A stretch of DNA of 38,216 nt from assembly GCF_019793435.1 (NCBI RefSeq), contig NZ_JAILYH010000033.1, positions 1 through 38,216 on the forward strand, written 5' to 3'. The translations under genes and the position numbers were made by a program. Of this stretch, positions 1 through 7,994 are shown one piece after another; within the stretch, counting starts at the first letter, position 1, and the number at the start of each line of letters is the position of its first letter. The DNA comes from Rhizobium redzepovicii (lineage in GTDB: Bacteria; Pseudomonadota; Alphaproteobacteria; Rhizobiales; Rhizobiaceae). The notes beneath the pieces were generated by a model that was given only the letters and a program-made list of their open reading frames with translations, was not told the DNA's origin and ran no database searches.

Positions 1-1706
1 AGCTCATAATCCGTCTGGATATGCTGGTCGCCCAACCATTCGGTATGGTCGAGCGACAATCCGCTGCGGCCTTCGATCGATGGATCAACCTGCTGCAGCG
101 GCGAAGTTGATCTGAACTCGGCACGTGAATCCGAACGGCCGTCCAGACCGGCCGGTTCCCGGCCACTTGCCTGCTCAGGGGACAACCCCGACGCTGCGTT
201 CGCCTCAACGACTTGCTGGTACTGCCGAAGCCGCTTGAAAGACATGGTGAGGTTTTTTCCCATGGCTTCGGTGAAGTCTTGGTAATCTTTTTTCAAGGAC
301 CTTTGCTGCATCTCGCTGCCGTTGAGCCGGCTCGCTATGCTCTCCCTACCCCTGGTTTGCAGCCAATTACTAAACTTTCGTTGATTGCTGGCTATAGTCC
401 AGACAACATTCCTCTTGGAAGTCGAGCCCGATCCGAGCTTGCTCAGCTCTTCGTTGGCGAAGCTATCAATCATGAGGGCGTCGTCGGGATAAGGATCATG
501 CTGTTTCAACTGCGACTCGGCGCCTAGATACTGCCGCAGCCGATCGAAACCCACGACCACTTTTTTTCCTTCATCCTTGGTAAAGGCCCTAAAATCCTCC
601 TGCAACGACCGTCGCTGCTCATCAGTACCGGTGAGTCGGCTGACTATGCTCTCCCTGCCCTCCCTTTTGAGCCAAGCGCTAAACTTTCGTTGCCCACTGG
701 CATTTTTCCGAGAATTCGGGACCTCTTCCTTGGCCAAGCTATCAATGACGCGGGCGTCGTCGGGATAAGGATCATGTATCTGGCGTCCCATCAGGCGCGG
801 CCCAGGTCCAACGGCTTGGAGTTCTTGCCCCTCAGGCGCGAGCCTCCTGAAATGAGACAGTGCTGACTGAAGACGGCCCTGACCATCCCCACCGCTTGCC
901 CAATAAGCCGCGATATCAACGGCTAGTGAATCTGGATCGTTTAAAAACCGAGAAGCCATCGAATCTCTGTTCTCTGCTCTGAGCCAACGAGCGAACCTCT
1001 TAAGAATCCCCAAATTGTTCTCGACGGTACGCTCGGGAACCCTTCCGTCCCCTCGGCCGATGCTACCGTCGGGTAGAATTTCGTAGTTTCGGACTGCTTC
1101 CGCGAACTGGTTGATGCGGGACTCGTCATCGGGATGCATGTCCCGGTCGGCGGGGCGACCACGCTTGGCGTAATCGACGCGAACCTTGGTTGAGACCACG
1201 TGAGTCTCGGTTGCGGCATCGACGTCTTGCTGCCCCGAACCCCGCGACGACGTCTTGCCGCTGCTCAATCCGAACGCCTTCTTGAACCCTGACACCATGC
1301 GCGACTTAAATCCGCGGCTTCTGCCCTGCGGCGCCGCGGCGACTTCTCCCGCGTCCGCCATATTGCTCGATGTCTTGCTCCCCGAGCCGCCGAATCGCAA
1401 GCTGCTGGAGCCCGCCCGAGAGACGTCTATGCTGTGGCGGGCGCCGCTCAACGAGTTCTCCGGCGCCAGCGACTGCGGCGTCACTCGCATCGAACCGCCC
1501 ACGGATCTGCGACGCGGCACACGGTCGCCGGCGTCACTGTCGTGCGAACCGAGGCGCAAGTCGCTCGGATCCTGTTCCATGTCTCGTCTCTGTGAATAGT
1601 AGTCCTGGATCCAGGCGTCCGTATCGAAAGCTCCGGTCACGTCTTCGATCCACCCACTTACTTCGCGAGAATCGTCATCGCGCGGCTGGTTCCGTCTTGG
1701 GTACAT
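1..1706 (-). CDS. nopD: NopD/Bel2-5-like type III effector, SUMO protease family (3' end outside window)
   Basis: This is an open frame of 568 codons from ATG at 1706 to the left edge, read triplet by triplet without a stop. It begins MYPRRNQPR, a start style common in rhizobial Nop effectors. The first ~190 residues are Ser/Arg-rich and include GWIEDVTGA. Three related units follow, roughly at 1145-800, 795-525 and 519-215. Each opens with a version of (H/D)P(Y)PDD and ends with a helical (F)xxWLxxxxRxSxxSRL element. The last visible residues, LGDQHIQTDYE, match the beginning of the C48 (Ulp1/XopD) cysteine protease domain, so the catalytic His-Asp-Cys lie beyond the window. Family members are secreted by the type III system and process SUMO conjugates in the plant nucleus. 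The family call rests on the repeats plus that junction; protease activity cannot be judged here. I found no convincing tts box upstream. Confidence 0.72.
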   Translation of the reverse strand, partial: MYPRRNQPRDDDSREVSGWIEDVTGAFDTDAWIQDYYSQRRDMEQDPSDLRLGSHDSDAGDRVPRRRSVGGSMRVTPQSLAPENSLSGARHSIDVSRAGSSSLRFGGSGSKTSSNMADAGEVAAAPQGRSRGFKSRMVSGFKKAFGLSSGKTSSRGSGQQDVDAATETHVVSTKVRVDYAKRGRPADRDMHPDDESRINQFAEAVRNYEILPDGSIGRGDGRVPERTVENNLGILKRFARWLRAENRDSMASRFLNDPDSLAVDIAAYWASGGDGQGRLQSALSHFRRLAPEGQELQAVGPGPRLMGRQIHDPYPDDARVIDSLAKEEVPNSRKNASGQRKFSAWLKREGRESIVSRLTGTDEQRRSLQEDFRAFTKDEGKKVVVGFDRLRQYLGAESQLKQHDPYPDDALMIDSFANEELSKLGSGSTSKRNVVWTIASNQRKFSNWLQTRGRESIASRLNGSEMQQRSLKKDYQDFTEAMGKNLTMSFKRLRQYQQVVEANAASGLSPEQASGREPAGLDGRSDSRAEFRSTSPLQQVDPSIEGRSGLSLDHTEWLGDQHIQTDYE

Positions 1707-2436
1707 CGATGCGGGTCCTCCGGAAATTCAAATTTGGAACCTCGATCCTAATGCCTGCCGACCGCCGCCCGGCATGCTAAAGCCAGATCCAATCATGCCC
1801 TCAAGGCATGGCCGAACGCTATATGCGACGGCTTGCCGACAATCGTCTGCACTCGACCATCAGGCCGGCACATGGCTTGAGAGGCTCGCCAGCTTGCCGC
1901 TTGCCATGCGGAGCCCGCTAAAATTGGCCTTCATTTAAGCAGTTTCGGGTGATGTGTGGAACATGCAGCGTGAAGGGTGCCGTCAGCATTCCGATTCCAA
2001 CCAATCTTTCCGCCGGCCTTTCTGATTTCGCCGCCTCAGTGCGCGGCGACAAACAAGGTGAGACTCAGCCAGATTGTCGCTCTACAGAACCCACTCGGCC
2101 TTCCGTGATCATTCAACTTTTGAGGCTCATTCCCGCACCCGTATCTGTCTACACTTCAGCCCCCCCCGTTACCGCGACGCCCGCAAGACTCGCCCCGGCT
2201 TCGCCGCTGTGACTTTGGCCGGATGGGACTTGCGCCGCCAAGCAGCTATCAGCTTGGCATGACGTATTCCCGAGCGGAGGTCCATCATCTCATTGGTCAT
2301 CAGTGGCCTTCTATCGGGCTGTGCTTGAACAACCAGACCCTGCCGAAAAACCACTGATGCCCACCTACTCCTCAGAACCTTCACCACCTAAGGGGACTCC
2401 GTGGATCCGCTTTTCCAAAGCATTTTGGAATATCGG
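1707..2436. other. Intergenic stretch without a recognisable gene
   Basis: No reading frame on either strand gives a recognisable product. Two stretches resemble part of the tts box (consensus GTCAGnTTnTCGnAAGCT): GCCAGATTGTCGC at 2068-2080 and ATCAGCTTGGCATGAC at 2248-2263, both on the plus strand. Each matches one half only. They could be decayed promoters of the broken LRR effector that follows, but neither is good enough to call. Confidence 0.4.
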
Positions 2437-2930
2437 TTTTGCATGATGGCGGCCAGTCCGGTTGCACTAGCATATGCGTAATCTGCAATTGGAGACCAAC
2501 AACGGTGAACACAGAACAGGCCCGCGGGGCGGTAAATCCTCCGAGGACACCTCTAACATTCAAGCTAATCTTAGCCCTGCCGCGGCGCAGACACCTCCGA
2601 CGGACTTCCACGATGGTTTGGCGAAGGGACCACGCTTTCACGAATCCTCGAGGCTTGGGCTGAGGAAAGGGATCAGGAGGAGACGAGGAGCGGCTGGAGG
2701 CGGTAAGACGAACTATAACGTGGATGGACGCTGGCGATGTTAATGCAACTACAATCACTGCGGCTGGCCAAGCCGCCGGCACTGTTCCGCCAGAGCTCCA
2801 GAAGCTCGCGGACGACAACCGGCTGTGAGCAGCTTCCCGAGCGGGTCCGGACGACGCTGGCAGAACCAGTGATCGCATCGGGCTATATGGGCCCCGCAGG
2901 TCGTCTTTCCGCCCAGTTCGCGGAAGTTTA
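2437..2930 (+). pseudogene. Decayed NopM-like LRR effector
   Basis: Pieces of an IpaH/NopM-type leucine-rich-repeat effector are scattered over the three plus-strand frames. One frame (2608-2706) reads RWFGEGTTLSRILEAWAEER and is closed by a stop; it parallels NWVEGLTG...ILLAWAED in the intact LRR gene at 35099. A second frame (2784-2825) reads VPPELQKLADDNRL, which is the Lx(x)LPxxLxxLxxxxNxL pattern of bacterial LPX-type repeats. The third frame continues with QLPERVRTTLA up to a stop near 2930. Several indels separate the pieces, so no functional product is expected. No NEL (E3 ligase) domain is visible. The order N-terminal helix then LRR is that of NopM, which ubiquitinates plant proteins when intact. 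Confidence 0.6.
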
Positions 2931-2975
2931 GTCCCCTCTAGGCGAGACCAGGAGCCGCGCATGCAACGCGTACCC

Positions 2976-3003
2976 CCCGCTTCATCGAAGCTTAGCAGTC
3001 ACG
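2976..3003 (+). promoter_or_regulatory. Possible degenerate tts box upstream of nopP
   Basis: About 105 bp before the nopP start the sequence reads GCTTCATCGAAGCTTAGC. The tts box, bound by the T3SS activator TtsI, has CTT and AAGCT separated by five bases with TCG in the middle. That spacing is kept here, but TCG is displaced by one base and the leading GTCAG is lost. Distance and direction fit; the match is only partial. Confidence 0.33.
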
Positions 3004-3105
3004 TATCCGCTTTATAGGCCGGACATGTGAGCGCACCGTTCCCACATGTGAAGCGACTGAAAAGGATGCGCTTCATCACACCTTTCACTCTCAGGAGAGA
3101 CCGCC

Positions 3106-3993
3106 ATGGATAACACAGAACGATCGCTGCGCTACAACATTTCCGAGGAAGATGATCGCACCCGGGCCATGGCGGGGTGGATCGAGAATATGACCGGGGC
3201 ACAAACACTTACGGGCATGCCGTCCCGATCAACGTCAGATCCCCATGCTCGTTCGCCTTCGTCGCCAACGCGGCCATACTCGCTCTCTTCCGAACCTCCA
3301 ATTAAGGTGCTCGACAGATCGACATTTGCCAGAAAAGTGAGGGAATTTTACGGTGATGATATCAAGCACATTTCCGTCAATCCACAAGAGTACTCGCCCT
3401 TCGTGTCCTCTAAAGCCCTGCGTACGGCTACCATCGCTCGACTCTACGGCGGCACCGACAATGATACGCCCAGCGCGCGATATTTCAGCTATGATCTGGG
3501 AGAACGAAGCGTTGGGCTTTTAAGAACAGAGGATGGATTTAGCATCGAGAACGAGCCGTGGCGGGAACTTTTTCCCGGTCGGAAAAGAATCACTTCGATT
3601 GTAGACCTTCGCGTTACTCATCCGCTTGTCGAGAACGCAGGCGATATTCTGCTCGAACATCAACTTCAACTCGACGGCGAACAGCCGTTAATCATGTCAC
3701 GTCCCGCTTCGCCAGAGATGGGAGCCCGTCTAGAGCAGATGGGTTTCGTTGACGTGGGTCAAAATCGCTGGGTGCTCGACCCTACGCAACATCCGGACAA
3801 GTGGACAAAGAATAGCAAGGGTGGATGGCAGCGCGCAGGCAAACCTTGGAGTTATCTCTCGAAAACCGTGGACTATCTTAGCGACGATGAAGCAGGTGTC
3901 GAGGGGCATTCGAGTGAAGCCAGTGTCGAGACAGATTCATCCGATGATGACCCCTCTTGGTACTTCGAACACCTCAATTTGAACCGCGAATAA
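3106..3993 (+). CDS. nopP: NopP-like type III effector
   Basis: This 295-residue protein agrees with my recollection of the NopP family over most of its length. Examples are FYGDDIKHISVNPQEYSP, the SSKALxTAxIARLYGG segment, and the C-terminal run VENAGDILLEHQL followed by VLDPTQHPDKWTKN. NopP proteins are about 270-280 residues and are injected into root cells through the rhizobial type III system, where they influence host-specific nodulation. The N-terminus is Ser/Pro-rich, as expected for a secretion region, and contains GWIENMTGA, close to GWIEDVTGA in the neighbouring NopD-like protein. The C-terminal 30 residues are acidic (SDDDPSW). The start has a good Shine-Dalgarno, CAGGAGAG, seven bases upstream. 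The frame is intact, a short terminator follows, and the gene stands alone between broken genes. Confidence 0.72.
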   Translation: MDNTERSLRYNISEEDDRTRAMAGWIENMTGAQTLTGMPSRSTSDPHARSPSSPTRPYSLSSEPPIKVLDRSTFARKVREFYGDDIKHISVNPQEYSPFVSSKALRTATIARLYGGTDNDTPSARYFSYDLGERSVGLLRTEDGFSIENEPWRELFPGRKRITSIVDLRVTHPLVENAGDILLEHQLQLDGEQPLIMSRPASPEMGARLEQMGFVDVGQNRWVLDPTQHPDKWTKNSKGGWQRAGKPWSYLSKTVDYLSDDEAGVEGHSSEASVETDSSDDDPSWYFEHLNLNRE

Positions 3994-4002
3994 AAGCTTG
4001 CC

Positions 4003-4021
4003 GTCATCGTGATGACTTTTT
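4003..4021 (+). terminator. Short rho-independent-like terminator after nopP
   Basis: GTCAT and ATGAC pair around a four-base loop (CGTG) and are followed at once by five T. It begins ten bases after the nopP stop. The five-pair stem is weak, so termination may be partial. Confidence 0.45.
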
Positions 4022-4109
4022 GCGCCGCCGGCCGAGTTGATACGCCCCTCTATTACGAGGACGCAGGCGAAGATTAGAGACTGCAATCTTGCTGCGACTG
4101 TCTGCGACG

Positions 4110-4407
4110 GCCCGCCTCATGCTGCACTGTGAAGTAGCTCTCGACAGTTGCTTCAGTCGGGCTGATAAACTCAATCAGAACTTTCGTGATCTGGTGGATG
4201 TTGGGCGGTTCGGTCTTGAAGACACCAAGCGCGAACTCAATGAAGCCTCGGCGGAGCCCGTATCCGCTCCATGATTGTCCTGCGCATCGACCCAGAAGGA
4301 GCTGCGCAGCGCCGCCTCGTCCGCCTGTCTATCCCGCGGCAATACCGATAGAGACAGTCGCGGATCGTTTCGCGATCATGCAATTCGACCATTTTCTCTT
4401 GGTCCAT
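4110..4407 (-). pseudogene. SnoaL/NTF2-like protein remnant
   Basis: From ATG at 4407 the minus strand reads MDQEKMVELHDRETIRDCLY and then RYCRGIDR, the typical opening of SnoaL-like (NTF2-fold) small proteins found in catabolic gene clusters. The frame then shifts to DEAALRSSFWVDAQDNHGAD and shifts again to FIEFALGVFKTEPPNIHQIT followed by KVLIEF. All three segments are in the family order, so this is one gene broken by two indels. It lies head to head with the nifA remnant and marks a breakpoint near 4410-4455 where unrelated DNA was joined to the nif fragment. It has no evident link to symbiosis. Confidence 0.6.
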
Positions 4408-4454
4408 GGCTCGTCGCAAGTCTAGTCTTGAGTTGAAAGTGGCGTTCGGTGCAT

Positions 4455-4945
4455 CTGCGAACGGACATTCGCGCCGTCGGCGCTTGACCTGGCCTCGCAA
4501 TGCCGCTTCCCAGGGAACGTCTGTGAACTTGAAACCGCGTGCGTAGGACAGCAACTCTCGCGCAATCAAGGACCATTGCTCCGTTGGATTTTGCCTGCAA
4601 GAACAGCCAGTGCCCCTCTGCGCTTGTGTGGAAGGGAGCTAACGGTCCATTCGGCAACAATGCGATTGACGAGTTCGCCAGAAAGAGCCCAATGTCGACT
4701 GGATCCCCGTTTGCGGCCGCCGGGCGCGCCGGCGCCTGCCTCGGCGAAGCCTCCTCCAAAGCCTGTGATCCGAACGATCCTGCCTGGCTCGCAATCGGTG
4801 CGCGTCTGACCGAGCGGGAACGGCTGATCGACGCGATGGAGAAATCTGGGTGGGTTCAGGCCAGGCGGCTCGCCTCCGGCCTCACCCCACCTTAGGTTGG
4901 TTATGCCATCCGCGGGCATCAAATCGGGGTGAAAGAAAGTTCTAA
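4455..4945 (+). pseudogene. nifA: nifA remnant, C-terminal end
   Basis: Only the end of the nitrogen-fixation activator NifA remains. First comes the end of the AAA+ domain, FAPSALDLASQCRFPGNV then CELE. A one-base shift near 4537 leads to VRRTATLAQSRTIAPLDF, then ACKNSQCPSALVWKG, the interdomain linker with the cysteine pair that rhizobial NifA uses for oxygen sensing. Last is the Fis-type helix-turn-helix, LTERERLIDAMEKSGWVQA, ending GLTPP, stop, VGYAIRGHQIGVKE, where the normal Gln codon CAG has become TAG. The GAF domain and most of the AAA+ domain are missing. It sits directly upstream of nifB', the usual nifA-nifB order, so both are relics of one ancestral nif segment. Confidence 0.85.
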
Positions 4946-5028
4946 GCCTGGTGTGGTCGAACGGCCCGACCTGCCCTCCTCAACTCATGCACTCGAGGCG
5001 AGCCGCCATTTTACCGGTGTCTGTCTAT

Positions 5029-5044
5029 TGTCAAATGCCTGACA
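5029..5044 (+). promoter_or_regulatory. NifA upstream activator sequence
   Basis: TGT and ACA are separated by exactly ten bases (TGT-CAAATGCCTG-ACA), the NifA binding pattern TGT-N10-ACA. It lies about 75 bp upstream of the -24 element of the nifB promoter, within the range for enhancer sites of sigma-54 promoters. Confidence 0.75.
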
Positions 5045-5118
5045 ACCCTATGTCGGGTAGCAAATGGAGGGAACCGGACAAAAAACGCTAACCCGCTGAA
5101 AAACCTAACTATTTGCAT

Positions 5119-5134
5119 TGGCATGGCCCTTGCT
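5119..5134 (+). promoter_or_regulatory. Sigma-54 (RpoN) -24/-12 promoter of nifB
   Basis: TGGCATGGCCCTTGCT matches the consensus TGGCAY-R-N4-TTGCW with correct spacing between the GG and GC elements. Together with the UAS this is a complete nif promoter. The nifB remnant begins 38 bp further on. Confidence 0.82.
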
Positions 5135-5171
5135 TTTTGAACCGCGATGTTAAGCAGCAACGGAGCCTTCA

Positions 5172-5755
5172 ATGTCCCCACCAATGATTTCGCTCAAGAG
5201 CCTGACCAGCACGACAACCATGAACCAACTGCTGGCCACAGCGAAGTCCACTGCTTGCGCCGCGTCATTGTGCGGTTCGTCCGCAAAGCCGCACCACGCC
5301 GAGCCGGCTGTGTGGGAGAAAATCAAGGACCTTTCCTGCTATTCAGAAGAAGTTTACTATTTCGCGCGCATGCACGTCGTAGCCGCACCAGCCTGCAATA
5401 TCCAGTGCAACTACTGCGATCGTAAATACTGCGCCAACGAAAGCCGGCCTGGGGTCGTCTCGGAAAAGCTGACGCCTGACCAGGCCCTGCGAAAGGTCGT
5501 TGCGGTCGCCAATGAAGTCCCTCAGCTTTCCGTGCTCTTTATCACCGGACCAAGCGATGCCTGTTATGACCGAAAGAAGACAAAGGCGACATTTGAACGC
5601 GGAGCCACAGAGATCCCCGATATCAAGCTGTGTCTTTCAACCAACGGTCTGGCACTGCCGGACCGTGTCGGCGAGCTTGCTGACATGAATGTTGATCACT
5701 TGACGATCACCACCAACATGGTCGATCCGAGAGTCGACGCGAAGATATCCGCGCC
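5172..5755 (+). pseudogene. nifB: nifB remnant, N-terminal third
   Basis: NifB is the radical-SAM enzyme that builds the NifB cofactor precursor of nitrogenase. Recognisable NifB sequence runs for about 193 residues (family about 500). It includes the radical-SAM cluster motif PACNIQCNYC (CxxxCxxC) and then ANESRPGVVSEKLTPDQAL, LCLSTNGLALP and the NMVDPRVDAKI segment. Homology stops abruptly near 5752. The open frame continues with unrelated residues to 6047, overlapping the 3' end of the opposing syrM gene. Even the conserved part is worn: the usual RKYDCANE has lost its Asp codon and GPGDACYDW has become GPSDACYDR. The ATG at 5172 has GGAG seven bases upstream. The product cannot be a working NifB because the NifX-like C-terminal domain and half of the SAM barrel are absent. 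Confidence 0.93.
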
Positions 5756-5958
5756 ACTGCCGGGCCGTGCCGCAGCTCAGCAGAAGCCCGGACACAAGCA
5801 GGCCCCGCGAGCACATAGGCAGCCAAGTCTCGATATTCGTCCAACATGCCGGGCACTCTCGGTCGCAGCAGCGCTGAGGCCTTGGTCACCTCCCCGCGCA
5901 AAATGCCCGGTTGCTCTCTTTGATGCTTCAGGAGCATCCCGATCACCCGCTTCTTGTG

Positions 5959-6960
5959 TCAGTCCGCTCCCGTCTCCAACGCGGCGGCGACCTCCTTGCG
6001 CAGCCATTTATGCTGCGGGTCGTGATGGCACCGCTCGTGCCAGATGAGCATGACCTTGTACGGTGCCGGCTCGAGGGGTGGATCAACAACCCTAAGCGGC
6101 AGCATCGCGGAAACTTGGGTCGCAACGCGGCGCGGGACGAGCAATACCAAATCCGTTGCCGAAGCTACCACCGCTGCCGTGAGAACGCTGGAAAAAAGTA
6201 TGGGACTACGATCCGCTCGCAGGTTGGGCAAGTGGTCGTAGATCGGGCCGAAGTGGTCGGGGGAGTCCGTACTGATGGCAGCGTGACGCAAGGTCGCGAA
6301 GTTGTCGATCGTCCATTCCTGCGCCAGCGCTGGATGGCCGTGGCGCAACAAACACGCGAAGCGGTCTGTATAAAGACTGCGCCGAAAATAGCCAGGCAGT
6401 TGCACGTCGATATGCCCAACGGCCAAATCAATATCACCTTGCTCAAGCCCCCGCACGGCACGATCAAACGGCAAACAGGCGAGTGTGTCGAGATGAGGGG
6501 CACGCTCGCGTAACCACGGCAGGAGGCGCGGTAGTACAGCCAAAGCTTGATGATCGGGGATCGCCAGCGTTGCCCCCCTCCCCCATTCTTTTGAGATTAC
6601 GCTGCGGCTTGTCACCATCTCTCGGATCGTACGCAGTGCCGACGGCAGCCTTTGAGCCAAATGTTCGCCTTGCGGCGTTGGGATCAAACCCGTTGAAGAC
6701 CGCACCAGGAGATCATCATTGAACAAGCCGCGCAGCCTTCCCAGTGCCCGGCTCATCGCCGGTTGACTCCGCCCGATGTGCTGGCCCGCGTGCGTCACGT
6801 TCCGGTATTCGAGCAGAGCCTCGAGCGCCACCAGGAGGTTGAGGTCTATTGATGCTAGGTTTATCTGGTGTCCAGTGAGGCGCTCTCCTCTCCAATCTTG
6901 CAACATCTTTCGCCTATAAGCGAGTTGATCCGTCACCTCTTTTTCTACATTGCGTTTCAT
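5959..6960 (-). CDS. syrM: SyrM-like LysR-family symbiotic regulator
   Basis: This is a 333-residue LysR-type transcription factor. After a basic leader comes MLQDWRGERLTG, which parallels LLDDWRSRSLTG in Sinorhizobium SyrM. The N-terminal winged helix-turn-helix follows: LVALEALLEYRNVTHAGQ, then GRSQPAMSRALGRLR. The C-terminal inducer-binding fold is complete. SyrM proteins act in the nodD3/syrA circuit and activate nod and exopolysaccharide genes without a flavonoid. I prefer ATG 6960 to the upstream ATG 6969, because GAGGA lies eight to nine bases before 6960 but only one to two before 6969. The frame is intact although the genes on both sides (nifB', nolO') are broken. It faces nifB', whose open frame runs into its 3' end. 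NodD itself is less likely because the N-terminus lacks the NodD signature. Confidence 0.75.
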   Translation of the reverse strand: MKRNVEKEVTDQLAYRRKMLQDWRGERLTGHQINLASIDLNLLVALEALLEYRNVTHAGQHIGRSQPAMSRALGRLRGLFNDDLLVRSSTGLIPTPQGEHLAQRLPSALRTIREMVTSRSVISKEWGRGATLAIPDHQALAVLPRLLPWLRERAPHLDTLACLPFDRAVRGLEQGDIDLAVGHIDVQLPGYFRRSLYTDRFACLLRHGHPALAQEWTIDNFATLRHAAISTDSPDHFGPIYDHLPNLRADRSPILFSSVLTAAVVASATDLVLLVPRRVATQVSAMLPLRVVDPPLEPAPYKVMLIWHERCHHDPQHKWLRKEVAAALETGAD

Positions 6961-6972
6961 GAAGTTCATTCC

Positions 6973-7488
6973 TCAACAATCAATTCCGGGTCCAACGTTT
7001 TCGAGTTCATCTCGGCGGTGGAGCGCGGGTGACAACCTCCATGGCATTGTGCCATCACGCGTCCAATGGGCGGCCAGATCTGTGTGACGATGGCGATCAC
7101 ATGGAACATCGGGGTGTCCCACAGGAATATAGAGCCCGTGTCGACCTCCCCGAGCCCGTTGCAACAGCCTCGCATCCGATACTGGGGTGCTTGGGTGAGA
7201 GAGGCGCACGCGCTCGAGCACAGCGTTGCAATAGGCCTCGGTTGCATAATACGCGATGCGGTCGATGTCGCTAAGCTGAACACCTGCAGATGCGAGGCAA
7301 TATTGAATCGAACGAATTGGTAGCGTGTTGGAGTGCTTGATTCGGTTAGGCCGTTCCTCTTCGACTGCCGCTATCACTCGGCCGTCGCGAACGCGAACCG
7401 CAGCCCCATTGTGCATAAAGCTGTTCGGTAGATCGAACGAATTTTCGTAGACTCTGCTTAGACGCCCACTCAGCCCTAGACACAGCAT
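6973..7488 (-). pseudogene. nolO: nolO remnant, N-terminal end
   Basis: NolO carbamoylates the non-reducing sugar of Nod factors. The minus strand from ATG 7488 (GGAGAG just upstream) reads MLCLGLSGRLSRVYENSF, then FMHNGAAVRVRDGRVIAAVE, EERPNRIKHSN and YCLASAGVQLSDIDRIAY. This is the NolO N-terminus, in frame for about 115 residues. After position ~7145 the frame breaks. Another frame carries EVDTGSIFLWDTPMFHV, probably the next NolO segment with its His-rich motif damaged. The remaining ~550 residues of the enzyme are missing, cut off just before syrM. The gene follows nodJ' directly, as in nodABC-IJ-nolO operons of broad-host-range rhizobia. Confidence 0.85.
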
Positions 7489-7569
7489 GTTGCTCTCCAG
7501 TCCGTTTCGAAAGGTAGGTCGCTCTGGCCCGACCGCCGGCTTTCGTAAGTTCAAAGCTTGTGTTTGACG

Positions 7570-7732
7570 TGTCAGATAGAGCTCACAGGCGAAGCCGATA
7601 CTAATAGCGACCGGCTCGGCGACATTGCCGACAATCGATGCTGCGCAACCTTCTTGATGCTATAGTTGCGACGCCGCACGGAAACCCTGACCGAAGCATT
7701 TGCAGCAGAACTGCCACGTAATCTATCCACAT
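7570..7732 (-). pseudogene. nodJ: nodJ remnant, N-terminal end
   Basis: NodJ is the membrane subunit of the Nod-factor ABC exporter NodIJ. An ATG at 7732, one base after the nodI' stop, opens the segment. A second frame reads RRRNYSIKKVA and a third reads ASIVGNVAEPVAISIGFACE. These match the NodJ stretch WRRNYLAWKKVALASILGN...P...FGLG. About 45 residues are recognisable with two frameshifts, then the sequence runs into nolO'. The six membrane segments of NodJ are gone. The call rests on short matches but is supported strongly by its place between nodI' and nolO'. Confidence 0.62.
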
Positions 7733-7735
7733 TAC

Positions 7736-7795
7736 TCAGTCCTTCATATTTCGGCCCGACAGCCGCAAGAAAATCACGAGGTTTGGTGTTCCTGC
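7736..7795 (-). pseudogene. nodI: nodI remnant, last codons
   Basis: The sequence RPNL-(gap)-FLRLSGRNMKD followed by TGA at 7738-7736 corresponds to the invariant C-terminus of NodI, the ATPase of the Nod-factor exporter (PNLEDVFLxLTGRxMRD). Two codons near the Glu-Asp are damaged. Only about 19 residues survive. The stop is followed at once by the nodJ' start, as in intact nodIJ. Confidence 0.6.
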
Positions 7796-7994
7796 AAAAG
7801 GCGCAGATCATGTCCTTGCGGCTGCGAGCGCGCCTGCTCTGGCTTCTAGTCATTGTGAGGGATGCACTCACAGATTTAGTCGACCAGGCAACAGTGCTTC
7901 TTGTGAGAGCCCATTAGCACTGAAACGGCAGAAGCAACGGCCAAGATTTGGCCGATCACGTCCAACGTGATAACAATCGAGGCCAGGCAACTGA

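Noticed and set aside
1880..1910. Possible tts box for the NopD-like gene (AGCTT near 1890 read on the minus strand)
   Set aside because: After AGCTT fewer than half of the conserved positions agree.
2068..2094. Possible tts box on the plus strand
   Set aside because: Only the left half (GCCAGATTGTCGC) agrees with the consensus. The AAGCT half is absent and the distance to any start is over 350 bp.
5777..6007. Minus-strand frames between nifB' and syrM
   Set aside because: They overlap the end of syrM or continue past it without a recognisable product.
7590..7610. Similarity of CCGATACTAATAGC to the 3' end of alphaproteobacterial 23S rRNA
   Set aside because: Only about 14 bases match, no further rRNA sequence is next to it, and the stretch is explained by the nodJ remnant.
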